Below, piece after piece: positions 1 through 10,035 of a stretch of 64,000 nt of DNA; within the stretch, counting starts at the first letter, position 1, and every line of letters starts with the position of its first letter. The stretch lies in NCBI GenBank assembly GCA_021820665.1, contig JAKADK010000002.1, forward strand, positions 44,277-108,276, in the 5' to 3' direction. The notes beneath the pieces are model-generated. The model ran no database searches. It was not told the DNA's origin and saw only the letters and a list, made by a program, of their open reading frames with translations. This DNA is from Actinomycetes bacterium. Lineage in GTDB: Bacteria; Actinomycetota; Acidimicrobiia; Acidimicrobiales; RAAP-2. The position numbers and the translations under genes were made by a program.

Positions 1-127
1 CCCAGGACCCGGCCAGGTCCGAGCCTCGGGCACCGAGCGCCACGATGACCTCGCCTTCCACCAGCACGTCGGCGGCGATCGGCCCGCTGGCGTTGACGAC
101 GGTCCCTCCCCTGATCAGGATCTTCAT
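1..127 (-). CDS. dihydropyrimidinase (hydantoinase), N-terminal part only
   Basis: Only the first 42 codons lie in the window; the gene runs off the left edge. It starts with ATG at 127 and reads MKILIRGGTVVNASGPIAAD, followed by a short D-V-L-V-E-G-E strand, the usual first beta-sandwich segment of cyclic amidohydrolases (dihydropyrimidinase, hydantoinase, allantoinase). The metal-binding and catalytic residues lie outside the window. The function rests on context: it is the last visible gene of an operon also encoding beta-ureidopropionase, a CoA-acylating semialdehyde dehydrogenase and a beta-alanine-type aminotransferase. It would open dihydrouracil to N-carbamoyl-beta-alanine. A family member acting on hydantoins or allantoin cannot be excluded from this fragment. 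Confidence 0.75.
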   Translation of the reverse strand, partial: MKILIRGGTVVNASGPIAADVLVEGEVIVALGARGSDLAGSW

Positions 128-211
128 CGGGGTGCCCTGCCTCCTTCCGGGACGGCGCTCACGGCTCCGGCCGACGGCGGCGACGTGCCAACCGGAGCCG
201 GGAGCAGACGG

Positions 212-1051
212 TTAGGGAGCGGTGATGCTGCCATAGCTGTCGGGCCGGCGATCCCGGTAGAAAGCCCAGGTGTGGCGGACCTCCTCCAGGACGCTCATGT
301 CCAGGTCGCGGACGATCACGTCGTCGTCGCTGTCGGATGCGGGATCGCCGATCACCTGCCCGCGGGGATCGACGAAGTACGACGACCCGTAGAAGTCGTT
401 GTCGCCGAGGTCCTCCACGCCTACGCGGTTGATGGCGCCCACGAAGTACTCGTTGGCCACTGCCGCCGCCGGCTGCTCCAGGTTCCACAGGTACGCCGAG
501 AGCCCCCGGCTCGTGGCCGACGGGTTGAACACGATCCGGGCGCCGGCCAGCCCGAGCGCCCTCCACCCCTCGGGGAAGTGGCGGTCATAGCAGATGTAGA
601 CGCCGATCGGGCCGACCGCGGTGGAGAACACGGGATACCCGAGGTTGCCGGGCCGGAAGTAGAACTTCTCCCAGAACCCCGACACCTGGGGAATGTGGTG
701 CTTCCGGTACTTGCCGAGGTAGGTCCCGTCCGCGTCGATCACCATGGCGGTGTTGTAGAACACCCCCTCCTGCTCGACCTCGTAGACGGGAACGACGAGC
801 ACCATCCCGGTGTCCCGAGCCAACTGGCACATCACCTCGGTGGTGGGCCCGGGCACGGACTCGGTGTACGAGTAGTACTCGGCATCCTGGACCTGGCAGA
901 AGTAGGGACCGTAGAAGAGCTCCTGGAAGCACAGCACCTGGGCTCCCTGGTCGGCCGCCCGGCGGGCGAGGGAGATGTTGGACTCGATCATCGAGTCCTT
1001 CGACCCCGTCCATTTCGTCTGCACCAGCGCTGCACGGACGATCTCAGCCAC
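212..1051 (-). CDS. nitrilase-family beta-ureidopropionase / N-carbamoyl amidohydrolase
   Basis: Carbon-nitrogen hydrolase of 279 residues, the normal length for the family. The Glu-Lys-Cys catalytic triad is visible: E44 in CFQELFYGPYF, K117 in KYRKHHIP and C154 in VYICYDRHFP. The start is a GTG at 1051 preceded by GAGGAGGGAG; the open frame extends further upstream, but that part overlaps the previous gene and has no family similarity. The C-terminus (EVRHTWAFYRDRRPDSYG) is typical of beta-ureidopropionase and N-carbamoylputrescine amidase. In this operon the expected reaction is N-carbamoyl-beta-alanine to beta-alanine, CO2 and ammonia in the cytoplasm, between dihydropyrimidinase downstream and the beta-alanine aminotransferase upstream. 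Confidence 0.85.
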   Translation of the reverse strand: MAEIVRAALVQTKWTGSKDSMIESNISLARRAADQGAQVLCFQELFYGPYFCQVQDAEYYSYTESVPGPTTEVMCQLARDTGMVLVVPVYEVEQEGVFYNTAMVIDADGTYLGKYRKHHIPQVSGFWEKFYFRPGNLGYPVFSTAVGPIGVYICYDRHFPEGWRALGLAGARIVFNPSATSRGLSAYLWNLEQPAAAVANEYFVGAINRVGVEDLGDNDFYGSSYFVDPRGQVIGDPASDSDDDVIVRDLDMSVLEEVRHTWAFYRDRRPDSYGSITAP

Positions 1052-1173
1052 GTTCGCTCCCTCCTCGTCGCCAGGCCACTCCTGCCGATCGGTCACTGCG
1101 GGCGTCACTGCGCGCCCTCCTGGCCCCACGGGCCTCGTGCCAGGCTGCCCGGCACCGCTCCGGTCGTGGCACC

Positions 1174-2705
<1,532 letters not shown>

Positions 2706-2709
<4 letters not shown>

Positions 2710-4067
2710 CGGATGCCCTGCTCCTCTCGTTGCCCCCCGGCGCCGTGCCGAGCGGCTGCCTCCAGCGCGGCGGCGAGCACGTCGACCGCGGTGTCTGCCT
2801 CGTCCATCGTCACGCTCATCGGCGGCGCGATGCGGAGCACGTTGCCCCGCAGCCCTCCCTTCCCGATGAGCACACCCCGGCGGCGGGCCTCTTCCAGCAC
2901 GACCTGGGCCGCCACCGGGTTCGCCACCGTCGTGCCCGGATGCACGAGCTCGACTCCGAGCATGAGACCCTTCCCCCGGAGCTCCCCCACGATCGGGAGT
3001 CGGCCCGCCCGCTCGTCGAGCCGGTCCCGGAGGTGTCGGCCGACCTTCAGGGCATTGCCCTGCAGGTCCTGGGAGATGAGATAGTCGAGATTGGCGAGCG
3101 CTCCCGCCGTCGACAGCGGGTTCCCGCCGAAGGTGGAGATGGAGTTGGCCTGGATGGAGTCGACGACCTCGGCTCGACCCACGATCCCGCCGATGGCGAG
3201 CCCGTTGCCGAGGCCCTTCGCGAACGTGACGAGGTCGGGCACGATGCCGTGGGCCTGGAACCCCCAGAAATGCTCGCCTGTCCGTCCCCAGCCGGTCTGG
3301 ACCTCGTCGGCGACGAAGAGGATCCCGGAGTCGTCGAGCACCGCCTTCATCGCCCCGAACAGCCCGTCGGGAGGAACGACGAAGCCGCCGACACCCTGGA
3401 TCGGCTCGGCGATCATGCAGGCGATGTCGCCGGCCGTCGCCGTCTCGATCACGTCGCGCAGGTCGGCGACGCAGGCGTCGATGACCGCTGCGTCGGTCAT
3501 CCCGGCGAACGGGCCGCCGAGCCGGTTCCCGGCATGGACGTAGCTGACGTTGAGCGGGCTCAGGCTGGAAGCCGACCAGGACCGGTTCCCGGTCACGGCC
3601 ATGGCGGTGAACGAGCGACCGTGATAGCTGTTGCGGGCGGCGATCACCTCGTTGGAGCGCCGGGACGTGCACGCCAGCATCAGTGCCGCCTCCACCGCCT
3701 CGGTCCCCGAGCTGACGAACCACACCTTCGCGTCGGGGATCGTCGACAGCTCGGCGATGCGCTCGGCCAGCTCGACCATGGGTCGGATGAGATAGAGCGT
3801 GGAGGTGTGGAGCATACGGCCCGCCTGCTCGCGGATGGCCTCCACCACCTCGGGAACGTTGTAGCCCGTGCTGGTGGTGAGGATCCCTCCGAAGAAGTCG
3901 AGGTACTCCACGCCGTCGGCGTCCACCACCCGCCGGCCCTCGCCCCGCACCAGCTCGATGGGCTCGTCGTAGTACAGGGAGACCCAGCGCGGCATGACCG
4001 CCCGGTGACGCTGCAGGAGATCGGCATGGGGCGGTGCCGCCTCGACCGGCACCGCTGTCGTGTTCAC
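2706..4067 (-). CDS. class III aminotransferase, beta-alanine type
   Basis: PLP-dependent fold-type I aminotransferase of 453 residues. The PLP lysine is K284 in VTFAKGLGNGL; the cofactor-binding Asp lies in FVADEVQTGWGRTG and the SSGTEAVEAALMLA phosphate loop is intact. The start is taken as GTG at 4067, with GGGAGGAGCG about 9 bases upstream; a TTG one codon earlier is an alternative. It is the first gene of the operon and its stop overlaps the mmsA start, so the likely reaction is beta-alanine plus pyruvate (or 2-oxoglutarate) to malonate semialdehyde. The sequence also resembles AGXT2-like and 4-aminobutyrate enzymes, so the exact amino donor is an inference from neighbours. Confidence 0.85.
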
Positions 4068-4405
4068 CAACGAACGCTCCTCCCGGTCGATCGCGGACCC
4101 TCCCACCCGGGCGACACCGGGGCCCGGCGGCACCACGAAATGGAGATACGGGTCACTCTAGGAAACCCGCTGATCGAGAAGAATGGGCATTCTGTCGATA
4201 CTGGCCGCTCAAGTGATACGTTTCGTATCGCTGCCCCTGCCGTTCGTGGCGGCTACGAGTGGTTTATTCACCACTGATGGTGGCGATCGACAGCTCGAGG
4301 CCGAGCCCCCGGGTTCACGCCCGGGGCACGACGCCGACGCGATGGGCTCGGGCATGCCGGATGGGCCGGATGGGCCGGGAACGTTCGAGGAAGGACGCGG
4401 AGACG
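4068..4405. promoter_or_regulatory. divergent regulatory region with two palindromes (pyrimidine operon / pucR)
   Basis: The 338-bp gap between the aminotransferase and the PucR gene is noticeably less GC-rich around 4140-4265. It contains AGAATG-GG-CATTCT at 4180-4193 (6-bp arms, 2-bp centre) and GATACG-TTT-CGTATC at 4215-4229 (6-bp arms, 3-bp centre), 22 bp apart. These are good candidate operators for the divergently transcribed regulator. I see no convincing open reading frame here. Sites are seen directly; binding by PucR is inference. Confidence 0.5.
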
Positions 4406-6214
4406 ATGGTTGCGACCGAGCCGGATGCCTTCCCGCCGCGGCACCGCCGACCGCAGCAGGCCGGGCAGCGCGGGCACCAGACGGGGCACGGCTCACGCCC
4501 GGCAGCGGACGGATCCGGCGTACAGCTCCCGACGGTCGCCGAGGTGCTCCAGCTCCCCGAGGTTCGGAGGGGGCATCCGAGCATCGAGGCCGCCGCCCAC
4601 GCGGTGGACCGTCCGGTCCGGTGGGTCCACGTGAGCGAGGTGGCAGACATCGGCCATCTCCTCCAGGGCGGCGAGCTGATCCTCTCGACCGGGGTGGCCC
4701 TCCCCGAGGCTGCCGAGGGCCTCACCCGCTACGTCGCCGGGCTGGCCGCCGCCCAAGCCACCGGGGTGGTGATCGAGCTGGGACGCCGCTACTCCTCGCT
4801 ACCTGCCGCCCTCGTCCAGGGGGCGGAGGCCCACGGGCTACCGCTGATCGCCCTGCACACGGAGGTCCCCTTCGTCGCCATCACCGAGGCGATCCACTCG
4901 GTCATCGTGAGCACGCAGGTCCGCCGGCTCCAGCTGGGCGAAGCCGTCCACCAGGCCTTCCGGTCGCTGGCGGCGGAGGCCTCCACCTCCCAGGAGATCG
5001 TCGACCAGGTCGCCAGGCTCGCCGGCTGCCCAGTCGTCTTCGAGAACGTCGCCCGCCGGGTCCTGGCCTTCGCCGGCGTCACCGACGGGCCCGCCGTCCT
5101 CGACCACTGGGTGGAGCGGTCCCGGGAGGCGGCGTGGACGGACCGGTCCGGCGCCGTCGACGGTGAGCAGTGGATGGCGACCACGGTGGGCGCCCGGGGG
5201 CAGGTGTGGGGGCGGCTCGTCCTCCTGCCGAGCCCCCCGGCCGGTCCGCTCCTGAAGACGATCCTGGAGCAGGGGGCCACGACACTGGCGATCCACCTGC
5301 TCATCGAGCGGGAAGAGCGGTTCTTGGAGCACCAGACCCACCGGACGCTGATCGCCGACATCATCGACCACCGCTACGCCGCGCCGGACGAGGTCCACTC
5401 CCGGGCCGAGGCGTTGGGCGTCGTGACCCGCCACCGCGAGCTCACCGCCCTCGTGGTGCGGACCGAGCGGGGCGTGGCGCTGGCCGACATCGCCCGGCAC
5501 GCGGCGGCCCGGGAGGAGGTCACGGCGGTGGCCCGGGCACTGACCGATACCGGTACCAGTGGGCTCGTCGGCCTGCTCGAGCCCGGACGGATCGGCGTCA
5601 TCCTCTCGACCCCGTCCACCAGCCGCCCGCACGGCGCCGTCGAGGCCTGCGCCCGCGCCGTCCACGACCGAGCCGGTCGGCTGGCCCCGTCGGCCTCCAT
5701 GGTGATCGGGGTCGGATCGTCGGTGACCGGGGTCGACAGGCTCCGGGAGTCGTTCGCCGAGGCCGACGAGGCCGCCGACGCCGCCCAGAGCCTTCCCGGG
5801 AACCGCCTCTTCGTCACCACCGCCGATATCCGGATCCGGGGCCTCCTTCACCTTCTCCGGGACGACCCCCGGCTCCAGAGCTACGCCGAGCGCGAGCTGG
5901 GTCCGCTCATCGCCTACGACCAGCGCCACCGCACCGACCTGATGGGGACGCTGGCGGCCTACCTCGAGGCCGGTGGGAACAAGTCGGCGGCGGCAGCAGC
6001 CGCCCACGTCACCCGGGCCACGCTCTACCACCACCTGGCGCGCATCGCCGAGATCCTGGGGTGCGACCTCGAAGCACCGGAGTCGCGCCACTCGCTCTAC
6101 GTGGCCCTGGTGGCCCGCCAGTCGCTCGAGCGTTCCGGGCAGGGACAGCCGGCCGGACCCCGGGAAGCTCGGAGCGGCCGGGTAGCCCGGCGCGGCCGGC
6201 CGACCAGCAGATGA
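4406..6214 (+). CDS. PucR family transcriptional regulator
   Basis: Protein of 602 residues with the PucR architecture: an N-terminal purine-catabolism-regulator sensor domain (LPTVAEVLQLPEVRRGHPSI through LHTEVPFVAITEAIHSVIV), a middle degenerate GGDEF-like region, and a C-terminal PucR helix-turn-helix (LMGTLAAYLEAGGNKSAAAA, then TRATLYHHLARIAEILG). The ATG at 4406 follows GCGGAGACG; the frame is open about 49 codons further upstream but that part is Arg-rich and unlike the family. PucR proteins control purine, pyrimidine and amino-acid catabolism, often next to their targets. The divergent arrangement suggests it activates the pyrimidine operon in response to a pathway intermediate. Confidence 0.85.
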   Translation: MVATEPDAFPPRHRRPQQAGQRGHQTGHGSRPAADGSGVQLPTVAEVLQLPEVRRGHPSIEAAAHAVDRPVRWVHVSEVADIGHLLQGGELILSTGVALPEAAEGLTRYVAGLAAAQATGVVIELGRRYSSLPAALVQGAEAHGLPLIALHTEVPFVAITEAIHSVIVSTQVRRLQLGEAVHQAFRSLAAEASTSQEIVDQVARLAGCPVVFENVARRVLAFAGVTDGPAVLDHWVERSREAAWTDRSGAVDGEQWMATTVGARGQVWGRLVLLPSPPAGPLLKTILEQGATTLAIHLLIEREERFLEHQTHRTLIADIIDHRYAAPDEVHSRAEALGVVTRHRELTALVVRTERGVALADIARHAAAREEVTAVARALTDTGTSGLVGLLEPGRIGVILSTPSTSRPHGAVEACARAVHDRAGRLAPSASMVIGVGSSVTGVDRLRESFAEADEAADAAQSLPGNRLFVTTADIRIRGLLHLLRDDPRLQSYAERELGPLIAYDQRHRTDLMGTLAAYLEAGGNKSAAAAAAHVTRATLYHHLARIAEILGCDLEAPESRHSLYVALVARQSLERSGQGQPAGPREARSGRVARRGRPTSR

Positions 6215-6227
6215 CCGGGACCACTCG

Positions 6228-6974
6228 TCACTTCGTGAGGACGACGATCCCCCAGTGCCGGCGCTGGGTCGTCGCCGTCCTGAGCACCTGGGCGGCCTGA
6301 CCGACCCGGGTGGCGAGCATGCGGCTGCGCAGCGATGCCGGCTGGCGACGGAGGTAGAGGTTGCGGTGGAGCTCGTGGGGGTGGGGGTGGACGACGGCGG
6401 CACGGAAACCCGCCTCCGTGCCGGCGGCGACCACCTGGGGCGGCGTCATGTCCCGCTCCCGGACGCCGAAGGTGGCGACGGCATGGACCGACCCTTCCGA
6501 GACGGCGTGCCCGGTCCCCGGTTCACAGGCGATGCAGACGCCGCCGTCCCGGAGTGCGGCGTAGGCAACCCGGAGCGGCCGGCGCTCGTCCTCGGCGTGG
6601 TGCAGGGTGTCGAAGAAGACGACGGCGTCGAACACCCCGAACGACGCCGGCAACGGCTCGTCGAAGTCGTGGGTGGCGAACGCCAGCGAGGGGAGGGCAA
6701 ATGCGGCCCGTGCCGTATCGATCGCCTCCGGGGAGAGGTCGACGCCGACGACGTCGTAACCGGAACGGGCCAGGAACGAGCTCGTCCAACCGGTGCCGCA
6801 CCCGAGGTCGAGCACCCGGCCAGGCGGCTCGGGCAGCAGGCTCATTACCGCGCCGATCTCCACCAGCAGTCGGCCGCGATCGGGGACGCTGAACGGCTTG
6901 AGCACCGACTGGGCCAGGGCCTCCTCGGGGATGTTGCGGAAGTACGCCGCCTCCACATCCTTTTCCGCGGGCAC
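6228..6974 (-). CDS. class I SAM-dependent methyltransferase
   Basis: Soluble protein of 248 residues with a class I methyltransferase core: motif I VLDLGCGTGWTSSFLA near residue 55, acidic motif II VVGVDLSPEAI, motif IV FDAVVFFDTLHH and a motif V-like glycine strand (LRDGGVCIACEPG). The substrate is not evident; the mix of ubiE-like motifs and a long basic C-terminus (LYLRRQPASLRSRMLATRVG) does not point to a known target. It converges with the PucR gene, 13 bp away, and stands alone. Confidence 0.75.
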   Translation of the reverse strand: MPAEKDVEAAYFRNIPEEALAQSVLKPFSVPDRGRLLVEIGAVMSLLPEPPGRVLDLGCGTGWTSSFLARSGYDVVGVDLSPEAIDTARAAFALPSLAFATHDFDEPLPASFGVFDAVVFFDTLHHAEDERRPLRVAYAALRDGGVCIACEPGTGHAVSEGSVHAVATFGVRERDMTPPQVVAAGTEAGFRAAVVHPHPHELHRNLYLRRQPASLRSRMLATRVGQAAQVLRTATTQRRHWGIVVLTK

Positions 6975-7074
6975 CCCGAGAGTATGGGTGGCTGCCCCGT
7001 CGACCGCAAGGGCACCTCACCGCGTCGAACCATCGGCGACCGGGCGGGCTCGGGTGCCTGCCCGCGTACCGGGC

Positions 7075-7899
7075 TCACACCTTCCGGTACTGGCGCACCG
7101 CCAGGACCGAGAAGACGACGAGGATCCCCGCCGCCCACGCCAGGGACTGCCAGAGCCAGTGCTCGACCGACCCACCGGCAAGCAGGCCCCGCACCGCGTC
7201 GACCGTCACGCTCACCGGCTGCACGTTGGCGAACGCCTGGAGCCACCCGGGCATGCTCGAAACGGGCACGAACGCCGAGGAGGCGAAGACCAGGGGGAAC
7301 AGCGGGAGGAACGCGGCGACTTGGGCTGTCTCCGGGTCCTTCACGAGCAGACCGACCGTGGCGTACACCCACGAGAACGCGTACCCGAAGAGCAGGACCA
7401 ACCCCAGGCCGCCCAGGTCGGTGCCGATGCTCCCGTGGAACCGGAAGCCGACCAGGACGCCGACGATCACCATGAGCGCCAGGACGAACACGTTGCGGAT
7501 GAGGTCGGCGATGGTACGGCCGGCCAGCACGGCGGACCGGGCCATGGGGAGGGACCGGAAGCGGTCGATGATGCCACCCTGGAGATCGGTGGCCAGGCCG
7601 ACCGCCGTCGAGGAGCCGCCGAACAGCGAGGTCTGCACGAAGATCCCCGGCATCAGGTAGTCCACGTAGGCGCCATGGGGCACCCGGATCGCCCCGGCGA
7701 AGACGTAGCGGAAGAGCAGGACGAACATGACCGGTTGGATGCTCGAGAAGATGAGTAGCCGCGGAGTCCGCAGGATCCGGATGAGGTTGCGCTTGGTGAT
7801 CCCGGCGATGTCGACCAGCGCCACACCGACGCCGATGGACCGGGGCGACGGCGTCGCGGACGCCGGCGGGCTGGCGGCGGGGAGGTCGAGCGCGGTCAT
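7075..7899 (-). CDS. ABC-2 type drug exporter permease (DrrB family)
   Basis: Membrane protein of 274 residues with six predicted membrane segments, the ABC-2 permease topology. The family segments RNLIRILRTPRLLIFSSIQP (coupling helix before TM1) and the later DRFRSLPMARSAVLAGR are both present, as in daunorubicin-resistance DrrB proteins. The start ATG at 7899 overlaps the TGA of the upstream ATPase gene (ATGA), so the two are translationally coupled and form one exporter. Likely role: efflux of a hydrophobic compound or lipid. No biosynthetic genes nearby indicate a self-resistance substrate. Confidence 0.85.
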   Translation of the reverse strand: MTALDLPAASPPASATPSPRSIGVGVALVDIAGITKRNLIRILRTPRLLIFSSIQPVMFVLLFRYVFAGAIRVPHGAYVDYLMPGIFVQTSLFGGSSTAVGLATDLQGGIIDRFRSLPMARSAVLAGRTIADLIRNVFVLALMVIVGVLVGFRFHGSIGTDLGGLGLVLLFGYAFSWVYATVGLLVKDPETAQVAAFLPLFPLVFASSAFVPVSSMPGWLQAFANVQPVSVTVDAVRGLLAGGSVEHWLWQSLAWAAGILVVFSVLAVRQYRKV

Positions 7900-9020
7900 C
7901 GGGACCGCCGAGACGTGCCGGGCCGGGCGGCGGTGGCCACGGCGGCCGGGGCGCGTGCCGAAGTGCCAGAGCCGCTCGGGCCAGAGCCGCTCGGGCCAGA
8001 GCCGCTGGACGCCGACGGGGCGGCAGGTGCGCCGCCGGCACCCCCGGGTCCGCCGGCACCCCCGGAAGGTAACCCGTCGGCTGCGGTATGTCCGGTGAGC
8101 GAGAGGAAGACGTCGTCGAGGGAAGGCCGGCGGAGGCCGATCTCCTCGAGGGCGATGCCCCGGTCGTCGAGGAGCCGCGCCGCCGCCAGGACCGTCTTCA
8201 CCGTGCTCTCGGCAGCGACGGTCACGACCTTCCGGGAGACGTCCACGTTGGGCTTCCCGTGGCCCAGTCCGGCGACGAGGTCGGCGGCGCCGGCCAGCTG
8301 GTCCGGGTCGGACACCGTGACCTCGAGGACGGCGCCGCCGAGCTCGTCCTTCAGCTCGATGCTCGTCCCCTCGGCGATGACCTGGCCGTGGTCGATCACC
8401 ACGATCCGGTCGGCCAGCCGGTCGGCCTCCTCCAGGTACTGCGTCGTGAGCAGCAGGGTGGTGCCGTCCGCCACCAGCACCTCGATGAAACGCCACAGGT
8501 CGACGCGGGTGGCGGGGTCCAGGCCCGTCGTGGGCTCGTCCATGATGAGCACCTGAGGCCGACCGACCAGGCTCGCCCCCAGGTCCAACCGGCGACGCAT
8601 CCCCCCCGAGTAGGTCCGCACAGGCCGGTCGGCGGCGTCGGTCAGGGTGAGGCGTTCCAGCACCTCGCGGGCACGTCGCTTCCGCTCGACCTTGCCGAGG
8701 TGGTAGAGGAGGCCGACCAGCTCGAGGTTCTCCCGGCCGGTCAGCATCTCGTCGACGGCCGCGAACTGGCCGGCCAGCCCGATCTTCGACCGGAGGGCGA
8801 CGGCGTCACGGTCGACGTCACAGCCGGCGACGGTTGCCGTACCGGAGTCGGCCTTCAACAGCGTCGTGAGGATCCGGACGAGGGTGGTCTTCCCGGCGCC
8901 GTTCGGACCCAGGAGGCCGAGCACCGTGCCCGCCTCCACTCGCAGGTCGACCCCGTCGAGGGCCAGCGTGTCCCCGAAGGCCTTCGAAACGCCCCGGGCA
9001 TCGATCATCAGTTCGGGCAC
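7896..9020 (-). CDS. ABC transporter ATP-binding protein (DrrA family)
   Basis: ATPase subunit of 374 residues. Walker A GLLGPNGAGKTTLVRIL, Q-loop LAGQFAAVDEMLTGRENL, signature TYSGGMRRRLDLG, Walker B VLIMDEPTTGLDPATR and the DrrA-type region (LTTQYLEEADRLADRIVVID) are all present. The start is GTG at 9020 after AGGAGAGGCT. After the conserved DrrA C-terminal domain (LRRPSLDDVFLSLTGHTA) there is a low-complexity Gly/Ser/Ala/Pro tail of about 60 residues, including a repeated GPSGS unit from 15-bp tandem repeats at 7966-8007. That tail lies beyond the conserved fold and is likely disordered. It forms an exporter with the overlapping permease gene. Confidence 0.9.
   Translation of the reverse strand: MPELMIDARGVSKAFGDTLALDGVDLRVEAGTVLGLLGPNGAGKTTLVRILTTLLKADSGTATVAGCDVDRDAVALRSKIGLAGQFAAVDEMLTGRENLELVGLLYHLGKVERKRRAREVLERLTLTDAADRPVRTYSGGMRRRLDLGASLVGRPQVLIMDEPTTGLDPATRVDLWRFIEVLVADGTTLLLTTQYLEEADRLADRIVVIDHGQVIAEGTSIELKDELGGAVLEVTVSDPDQLAGAADLVAGLGHGKPNVDVSRKVVTVAAESTVKTVLAAARLLDDRGIALEEIGLRRPSLDDVFLSLTGHTAADGLPSGGAGGPGGAGGAPAAPSASSGSGPSGSGPSGSGTSARAPAAVATAARPGTSRRSR
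7966..8007. repeat. 15-bp in-frame tandem repeat in the ATPase tail
   Basis: The unit ccagagccgctcggg occurs exactly twice (7966-7980, 7981-7995) and a third time partially (7996-8007). It encodes the SGSGP-type repeats of the ATPase C-terminal tail on the minus strand; copy-number change would keep the frame. Confidence 0.8.
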
Positions 9021-9368
9021 AGCCTCTCCTACCTCTCGCCGGTCGGGGTCATGGGCCGAGTCTGCCCCACGGTCCCGCCTGCCCGGGATCGGGCCCGCCC
9101 ATACCGACGGGTCGTCCGTCGGGCCGGTTCGGGCACCGGCCCAGCATAGCGAACGGATTGGATTTTTAAACACTAAATACCCATCTGCGCCGGGCGAAGG
9201 GCGCGCCTGCCGGCGGCGGGAACGGTTGGACCGGCAGGCCCGGGCTCGCGGGCTGGACGGGGCTGGACCGACGATGCAGGCGGGGCCGTGCGTCCCTATG
9301 CTCGGCTGCGGGGCCGCGACCGGGCGGAGACGAACCGGCAACGGAGCGGACACGAGAGGATGACAACC
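9021..9368. promoter_or_regulatory. divergent intergenic region between exporter and methyltransferase genes
   Basis: 348 bp without a convincing gene. Its centre (about 9150-9185, gattggatttttaaacac and the following aaatacc) is a sharp AT-rich island in otherwise GC-rich DNA and is the best place for the divergent promoters. I find no clear palindrome. The gene at 9369 has GAGAGGA 8 bases before its ATG. Confidence 0.35.
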
Positions 9369-9995
9369 ATGGGTGACGGTCCGGAGACATCGGTCGAAGC
9401 GGCCTGGGATGCCCGCTACGCCGCGAGCGGGCTCGTCTGGTCGGCCGAGCCCAACCAGACGGTGGCGGAGCTGACGTTCGCGCTCGCCCCGGGCCGGGCG
9501 GCGGACCTCGCCTGCGGCGAGGGCCGTAACGCCCTGGCCCTCGCCCGCCTCGGGTGGCGCGTGACCGCCGTCGACATCTCCTCGGTGGCGCTGGACAAGG
9601 GCCGAGCCATGGCCGAGCGGGACGGGCTGGAAGTGGAGTGGGTGCACGGCGACGTGCTGCAGGTCCCGTTGCCCGAGAGCGCCTTTGACCTCGTGGTCCT
9701 CGCCTACGTGCAGCTGGCGGCCGATGCCCAGGTCACGCTCCTCGGACGTGCCGCCGCACTGCTCGCCCCCGGTGGTCGGCTCCTCGTGGTGGCCCACGAT
9801 GCCGACAACGTGACCCGGGGGTACGGCGGCCCCCCGGACCCGTCGGTCTGCTACACCGTCGAACGCACCCGCTCCGCGCTCGACGGGCTCGTCATCGAGC
9901 GGCTGGGCCAGGTGACGCGCACGGTGGAAAAGGACGGGGCCAGCCACGACGCGATCGACCTGGTGGCCTTCGCCCGACGTCCAGAAGCAGCGTAG
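9369..9995 (+). CDS. class I SAM-dependent methyltransferase (TehB-like)
   Basis: Methyltransferase of 208 residues. The N-terminus AWDARYAASGLVWSAEPNQT and motif I AADLACGEGRNALALARLGW followed by VTAVDISSVALDKGR are typical of the small TehB-like/thiopurine-type methyltransferases that detoxify tellurite or small thiols. Motif IV is FDLVVLAYVQL. The ATG at 9369 is preferred because GAGAGGA lies 8 bases upstream; an ATG three codons earlier (9360) abuts that ribosome-binding site. The substrate is unknown. It converges with the MscS gene. Confidence 0.75.
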   Translation: MGDGPETSVEAAWDARYAASGLVWSAEPNQTVAELTFALAPGRAADLACGEGRNALALARLGWRVTAVDISSVALDKGRAMAERDGLEVEWVHGDVLQVPLPESAFDLVVLAYVQLAADAQVTLLGRAAALLAPGGRLLVVAHDADNVTRGYGGPPDPSVCYTVERTRSALDGLVIERLGQVTRTVEKDGASHDAIDLVAFARRPEAA

Positions 9996-10035
9996 GTACC
10001 GCCGCCGCGTCGGGCACACGGTCGGCGTGGCGGCG

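Noticed and set aside
9996..10035. GC-rich inverted repeat between the methyltransferase and MscS genes
   Set aside because: Arms of only 5-7 bp with a loop over 20 bases; not distinguishable from chance in this GC content.
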